From the NCBI GenBank assembly GCA_026389955.1, contig JAPLGY010000399.1:1-9164 (forward strand): a DNA stretch of 9,164 bases, read 5' to 3'. The translations under genes and the position numbers were made by a program. The notes beneath the pieces are model-generated. The model ran no database searches and had not been told where the DNA came from. It saw nothing but the letters and a program-made list of their open reading frames with translations. Source of the stretch: Caldilinea sp. (lineage in GTDB: Bacteria; Chloroflexota; Anaerolineae; Caldilineales; Caldilineaceae). Positions 5,717-9,164 of the stretch are shown in pieces (the first letter of the stretch is position 1; the number at the start of each line of letters is the position of its first letter).

Positions 5717-7675
5717 ATGAGCAGTGTCATGGACCCGCACACCTTGTATCTGCATGATGTGCCGTTGAGTGAGGCGTTGGCCGGCTGGCATGCAGCGTTG
5801 GCAGCGCAGGCCCTGCTGCAGCCGCTGTCTGCCGAGCGCGTCCCGCTCGACCAGGCGTTGGGCCGCGTCACCGCAGAACCTGTCTGGGCGTTGATCTCTG
5901 CGCCTCACTATTCTGCAGCGGCCATGGATGGGTTTGCTGTGCTTGCCGAGGCGACGCGGGGTGCGACGGAGACCCGTCCGGTGCAGCTCAAGTTGGGTGT
6001 CCAGGCGTTTGCGCTGGACACCGGCGATCCGCTGCCGCCCAACACCAATGCGGTGATCAAGATCGAAGACACCCATCGGGTCGACCTGCCCGAGGGACCT
6101 GCGATCGAGATTTTGGCGGCGACACCGCCCTGGCGGTATGTGCGGCCGATGGGGGAAGACATGGTGGCGACCGAACTGGTGCTGCCCGCCAACCATTGCA
6201 TCCGTCCTCAGGATCTTGGGGCTATCGCTGGCTGCGGCCATACGGCGGTCACAGCCTATCGTCGGCCGCAGGTGGCGATTTTGCCGACCGGCACCGAGCT
6301 GGTCCCGCCGGGCACCCCACTCAAAGCAGGGGAGATCCTCGAATACAACTCGTTGGTGCTGGGCGCGCTGGCCCAGGAGGCCGGCGCGCAGGTTACACGG
6401 CTGCCGATCGAGCCCGATGTCCGGGAATCGATCCGGTCGGCGGTGCTGAAGGCACTGGCCAGCCACGACCTGGTCGTGGTCAACGCCGGTTCATCGGCAG
6501 GGTCGGAGGATTTTACCGCGTCGATCGTCGCCGAGCTGGGTACGCTCTGCGTACACGGAATCGCCATCCGTCCCGGCCACCCGGTCATTCTCGGCGTGGC
6601 GCAGGGCAAGGCGATCGTCGGAATCCCTGGCTACCCCGTGTCCGCTGCACTGACTTTTGACCTGATCGTGCGCCCGCTGCTCTACCGCTGGCAGGGGCAG
6701 CTGCCGCCGGAACTGCCCAAAATCGAGGCGGTGTTGACCCGCAAGGTCTTCTCCCCGCTGGGCGAGGACGAGTACCTGAGGGTCATGCTGGGACGGGTCG
6801 GCGACCGAGTGGTGGCTACCCCGCTGGTGGGGGGAGCCGGGGTGATCATGTCGCTGGTCAAGGCGGATGGGATCGTCACCATCCCCCGTTTTTCGGAGGG
6901 CTACCCTGCCGGCGAGCGGGTGACCGTCGAGCTGCTGCGCCCGTCACGCACGGTCGACCATACGATCGTGGCGATCGGCAGCCATGACATGACCCTGGAC
7001 CTGCTGGCCGACTTTCTCCGGCGGCGGGACCCGCTGCTGCGTCTTGCGTCGAGCCATGTCGGCAGCGTCAGCGGCCTGCTCGCCTTGCAGCGCGACGAGG
7101 CCCACCTGGCCGGCTGCCACCTGCTGGACGAAGAGACCGGCGAATACAACCTGGGCCCTGTCCGGCGCATGCTGGCGGCGGAGGGGATCCACGGACGGCT
7201 GTTGGGCTTTGTGGAGCGTACCCAAGGGTTGGTTCTCCCCAAAGGCAACCCCAAACGGATCGAACGGATGGAAGATCTGCTGCGCGACGACGTCGTCTTT
7301 GTCAACCGCCAGCGCGGCGCCGGCACACGGGTGTTGTTGGACTACGAGCTTCAAAGACGGGGGCTCCACCCCCGGCAGATCCAGGGATACGAACGCACGG
7401 AATACACCCATCTCGCCGTGGCGGCTGCGGTCAAAAGTGGGGCGGCCGATACCGGGCTCGCCATCCTGGCCGCAGCCCGCTCCCTTGACCTGGAGTTTAT
7501 CCCACTCTTTGTGGAAAGGTACGACCTGGTCGTTCCTGACCGCTATTACGATTCTCCGCTGCTGCAGCCGCTGCTTGCGCTGATCCGCGACCCTGCGTCC
7601 GGCTTTGCAGCCGCAGTGGCTGCGCTCGGCGGCTATGGTGTGGCCCGGATGGGTGCCGTGCTGGGCGAGTTCTGA
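5717..7675 (+). CDS. moeA: MoeA fused to a periplasmic-binding-like domain (MoeA-PBP / MoeA-LysR type)
   Basis: A 652-residue two-domain protein. Residues 1 to about 410 form a MoeA: AAMDGFAV (D71), LPPNTNAVIKIEDT, GEDM, PTGTELVPPG (E194), NAGSSAGSEDFT (D265), IRPGHP and GIPGYPVSA (302-310). The main acidic catalytic positions are kept. From about residue 418 (GSHDMTLDLL) to the end is a PBP-like domain as in COG1910 proteins: SSHVGSVSGLLALQRDEAHLAGCHLLD, then NRQRGAGTR (from about 529) and a terminal VVPDRYYDSPLLQPLL. There is no signal peptide, so the binding domain works in the cytoplasm, perhaps sensing or supplying molybdate/tungstate or another ligand; this is inference. Such fusions are known in archaea, clostridia and Chloroflexota. 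The start at 5717 has GGAAGGA just upstream; ATG 5729 is an alternative. It is a distant paralogue of the moeA at 3074-4342, and the YgeY-type gene follows 46 nt downstream, probably in one transcript. Confidence 0.92.
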   Translation: MSSVMDPHTLYLHDVPLSEALAGWHAALAAQALLQPLSAERVPLDQALGRVTAEPVWALISAPHYSAAAMDGFAVLAEATRGATETRPVQLKLGVQAFALDTGDPLPPNTNAVIKIEDTHRVDLPEGPAIEILAATPPWRYVRPMGEDMVATELVLPANHCIRPQDLGAIAGCGHTAVTAYRRPQVAILPTGTELVPPGTPLKAGEILEYNSLVLGALAQEAGAQVTRLPIEPDVRESIRSAVLKALASHDLVVVNAGSSAGSEDFTASIVAELGTLCVHGIAIRPGHPVILGVAQGKAIVGIPGYPVSAALTFDLIVRPLLYRWQGQLPPELPKIEAVLTRKVFSPLGEDEYLRVMLGRVGDRVVATPLVGGAGVIMSLVKADGIVTIPRFSEGYPAGERVTVELLRPSRTVDHTIVAIGSHDMTLDLLADFLRRRDPLLRLASSHVGSVSGLLALQRDEAHLAGCHLLDEETGEYNLGPVRRMLAAEGIHGRLLGFVERTQGLVLPKGNPKRIERMEDLLRDDVVFVNRQRGAGTRVLLDYELQRRGLHPRQIQGYERTEYTHLAVAAAVKSGAADTGLAILAAARSLDLEFIPLFVERYDLVVPDRYYDSPLLQPLLALIRDPASGFAAAVAALGGYGVARMGAVLGEF

Positions 7676-7721
7676 GCAGGAGAGCGAGCCGACAAGTTTG
7701 TGTGTACAGAAAGGGAATGGC

Positions 7722-8870
7722 ATGGAATCGCATCGTTTGATCGCATTGACCCAGGATTTGGTGCGCCTGCCCAGCCTGAGCGGCTCCGAAGGGCCAGTGG
7801 CCGGCCGGATCCAGCATGAAATGCAGCTGCTGGGTTTTGACCGGGTCTGGATGGACACCAACGGCAGCGTGGTGGGTGTTGTGGAAGGGAACCGTCCTGG
7901 GAAAACCGTCCTGTTCGACGCCCACATCGACACGGTGGGGATCGCGCCGGGTGTCCCCTGGAGGCATGACCCATTCGGTGGGGCCGTGGAGGAGGGCGTG
8001 CTCTACGGCCGCGGGGCGGCTGATATGAAAGGGGCTCTGGCAGCGATGGTCCATGCCGTGGCTGCGTTGGACCGGACCCGGCTGGCTGGGCGGGCGGTGG
8101 TCAGTGCTTCCACCTTGGAAGAGGTGTTGGAAGGGGTCGCCCTGAAAACGGTCATGGACACCGTCCAGCCCGACTTTGTCGTGATCGGGGAGTCCACCGA
8201 TTTGAACCTGAGCCGCGGGGGACGGGGCCGGGCAGAGCTCCATCTGACCACAGTGGGCCGGCCTTCCCACTCGTCGGCACCCCACCTGGGGCGCAATGCT
8301 GTCTTGGCGATGATGCAGGTGATCGCGGCGGTAGAGCGGATCGAACTGCCCGTCGACCCGGTGATGGGGCCGGCGATTTTTGCGTTGACCGACATCGTCT
8401 CCGACCCCTATCCGGGCCATTCTGTGATTCCTACCCTTTGCAAGGTGACTTACGACCGCCGTCTGTTGCCGGGGGAGCGGGCAGAAACTGTGCTGGCTGC
8501 GGTGACGGAGCTGCCGGAGCTGGCTGCGGTGACGCTGCAGGCTGCGGTCGGGGTGGGGGAGTACACTGCGTTCACGGGCGCTGTGCATCGCTGTGAGAAA
8601 TTTTTTCCAGCCTGGCTCTATCCGGTCGAGCATCCCTGGATAGCGACTGCGCTGGCCGCATTGAATGCTGCTGGGATCGCTGCCCAGCCCAGCGCCTATC
8701 GTTTTTGCACCAATGCGGCCTACAGTGCTGGGGTCGCGCAGGTGCCGACCGTTGGCTTTGGCCCGGCGAACGAGGCAGACGCGCATGTGATCGACGAACG
8801 TCTGCGGCTGGAGGATCTGATCCAAGCTGCGCGCGGCTATCAGGCGATCGCCGAAGCGGCGCTGCGGTAG
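7722..8870 (+). CDS. ygeY: M20-family metallohydrolase, YgeY type (selenium metabolism-linked)
   Basis: A 382-residue binuclear-zinc M20 peptidase/deacylase of the ArgE/DapE/CPG2 group. Metal and catalytic positions are all present: FDAHIDTVG (H68, D70), YGRGAADMKG (D101), STLEEV (E133/E134), GES (E157) and a late EADAHVIDE (H355). Two stretches point to the YgeY subgroup: GESTDLNLSRGGRGRAE (156-172), where a conserved G-x-R-G-R-A-E opens the lid domain, and FCTNAAYSAG before VPTVGFGP near the C-terminus. YgeY homologues co-occur with selenium-dependent molybdenum hydroxylases and related purine/diaminopropionate genes in other bacteria; their exact substrate is not established. The cytoplasmic location follows from the lack of a signal peptide. 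AAGGGA 6 nt before ATG 7722 sets the start. A 15-nt direct repeat at 27-nt spacing lies inside (8493-8534). The stop is 3 nt from the convergent gene. Confidence 0.85.
   Translation: MESHRLIALTQDLVRLPSLSGSEGPVAGRIQHEMQLLGFDRVWMDTNGSVVGVVEGNRPGKTVLFDAHIDTVGIAPGVPWRHDPFGGAVEEGVLYGRGAADMKGALAAMVHAVAALDRTRLAGRAVVSASTLEEVLEGVALKTVMDTVQPDFVVIGESTDLNLSRGGRGRAELHLTTVGRPSHSSAPHLGRNAVLAMMQVIAAVERIELPVDPVMGPAIFALTDIVSDPYPGHSVIPTLCKVTYDRRLLPGERAETVLAAVTELPELAAVTLQAAVGVGEYTAFTGAVHRCEKFFPAWLYPVEHPWIATALAALNAAGIAAQPSAYRFCTNAAYSAGVAQVPTVGFGPANEADAHVIDERLRLEDLIQAARGYQAIAEAALR
8493..8534 (+). repeat. In-frame 27-nt-period direct repeat within the YgeY-type gene
   Basis: CTGGCTGCGGTGACG occurs at 8493-8507 and 8520-8534. 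The 27-bp period is exactly nine codons, giving LAAVT-ELPE-LAAVT in the protein. It may be a small internal duplication in a variable region between the lid domain and the C-terminal catalytic part. Confidence 0.5.
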
Positions 8871-8873
8871 GGG

Positions 8874-9164
8874 TCAGCCCTCTCCCAGCTGGCGTGCGGT
8901 GGCCAGAGCTTCCTGGCCGCAGTGCGGGCAGTGGTAGCCGGGCCGGCGGGTCCAGTGTATGCGGTCGACCAGCGGCGCTTCACAGTGGGGGCAGTGCAGG
9001 TCGAGCAGAAGACGCCACTGCCAGAAGTTGTTCGCAAAATACAAAAGCGCAAAGAGCAGCGCAGCCAGCAGCAGAAAAAATGTCAGCCCAGCGCTGCCCG
9101 AGGCGTTGCGGCTGACCCAGAAGCTGAACAAAAACAGGAGGGCCAGCCCGCCGCCCAGGACGAC
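8874..9164 (-). CDS. Small membrane protein with a double CPxC zinc ribbon, 5' end outside window
   Basis: The frame is open from the right edge to a TGA at 8874-8876 (96 residues visible). It begins in a hydrophobic stretch (VVLGGGLALLFLFSFW), followed by a second clear membrane helix (LTFFLLLAALLFALLYFA). A short basic/aromatic linker then leads to a cytoplasmic or extracytoplasmic zinc ribbon with two knuckles, CPHC-EAPLV and CPHCGQEAL, about 20 residues apart. The four cysteines should bind one zinc ion. No start codon is certain: an internal TTG at 9131 is possible, but the hydrophobic segment runs on upstream, so the real start probably lies beyond 9164. I do not recognise a named family; zinc ribbons on short membrane proteins are common and mostly uncharacterised. 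It is transcribed toward the YgeY-type gene with a 3-nt gap and no room for a conventional terminator. Confidence 0.75.
   Translation of the reverse strand, partial: VVLGGGLALLFLFSFWVSRNASGSAGLTFFLLLAALLFALLYFANNFWQWRLLLDLHCPHCEAPLVDRIHWTRRPGYHCPHCGQEALATARQLGEG

Noticed and set aside
7497..8825. Minus-strand open frame of 442 codons opposite the YgeY-type gene
   Set aside because: Low-complexity, H/R/P/Q-rich translation without motifs, antisense to an M20 hydrolase with all catalytic residues.

Overview
The window is GC-rich bacterial DNA holding seven complete genes, two genes cut by the window edges, one gene remnant and two regulatory intergenic regions. The mix suggests a Chloroflexota-type chromosome: a MoeA fused to a periplasmic-binding-like domain, a stand-alone MoeA, a lone Cas4-like nuclease, a MaoC hydratase, a P450 and a YgeY-type hydrolase. 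This placement is an inference from gene content and protein style; there is no rRNA or other marker to prove it.

Left part (1-1364). The minus strand carries an AAA/ABC-type ATPase with an intact N-terminus; its C-terminus lies beyond base 1. Upstream of it, also on the minus strand, is a short fragment of a Fic-family protein (about 997-1221) that lacks the catalytic HPFx(D/E)GNGR region. Facing right is a clear sigma70-type promoter (TTGGCA, 17 bp, TATGAT; 1265-1293), whose -35 box overlaps the last of three direct copies of TGCCGGTT.

Molybdenum cofactor operon (1365-4342, plus strand). That promoter would drive four closely packed genes: a MaoC-type hydratase, a membrane-anchored Cas4-like PD-(D/E)XK protein, mobA (Moco nucleotidylation) and moeA (molybdate insertion into molybdopterin). 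mobA and moeA overlap by 4 nt.

Right part (4339-9164). A cytochrome P450 on the minus strand meets moeA tail to tail with a 4-nt overlap. It is divergent from a second MoeA, fused at its C-terminus to a periplasmic-binding-protein-like (MoeA/LysR or COG1910 type) domain. The 130-bp divergent spacer contains a TetR-operator-like imperfect palindrome and a perfect 10-bp palindrome. Close behind the fusion gene is an M20 metallohydrolase of the YgeY (selenium metabolism-linked) type. It is followed, convergently and after only 3 nt, by the 3' end of a small membrane protein with a double CPxC zinc ribbon.

How the genes fit together: mobA, moeA and moeA-PBP are late steps of Moco maturation. The YgeY-type hydrolase is, in other bacteria, linked to molybdenum hydroxylases of purine metabolism with a labile selenium, so the locus may serve such an enzyme encoded elsewhere. 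The roles of the MaoC protein, the Cas4-like protein and the P450 here are unknown.
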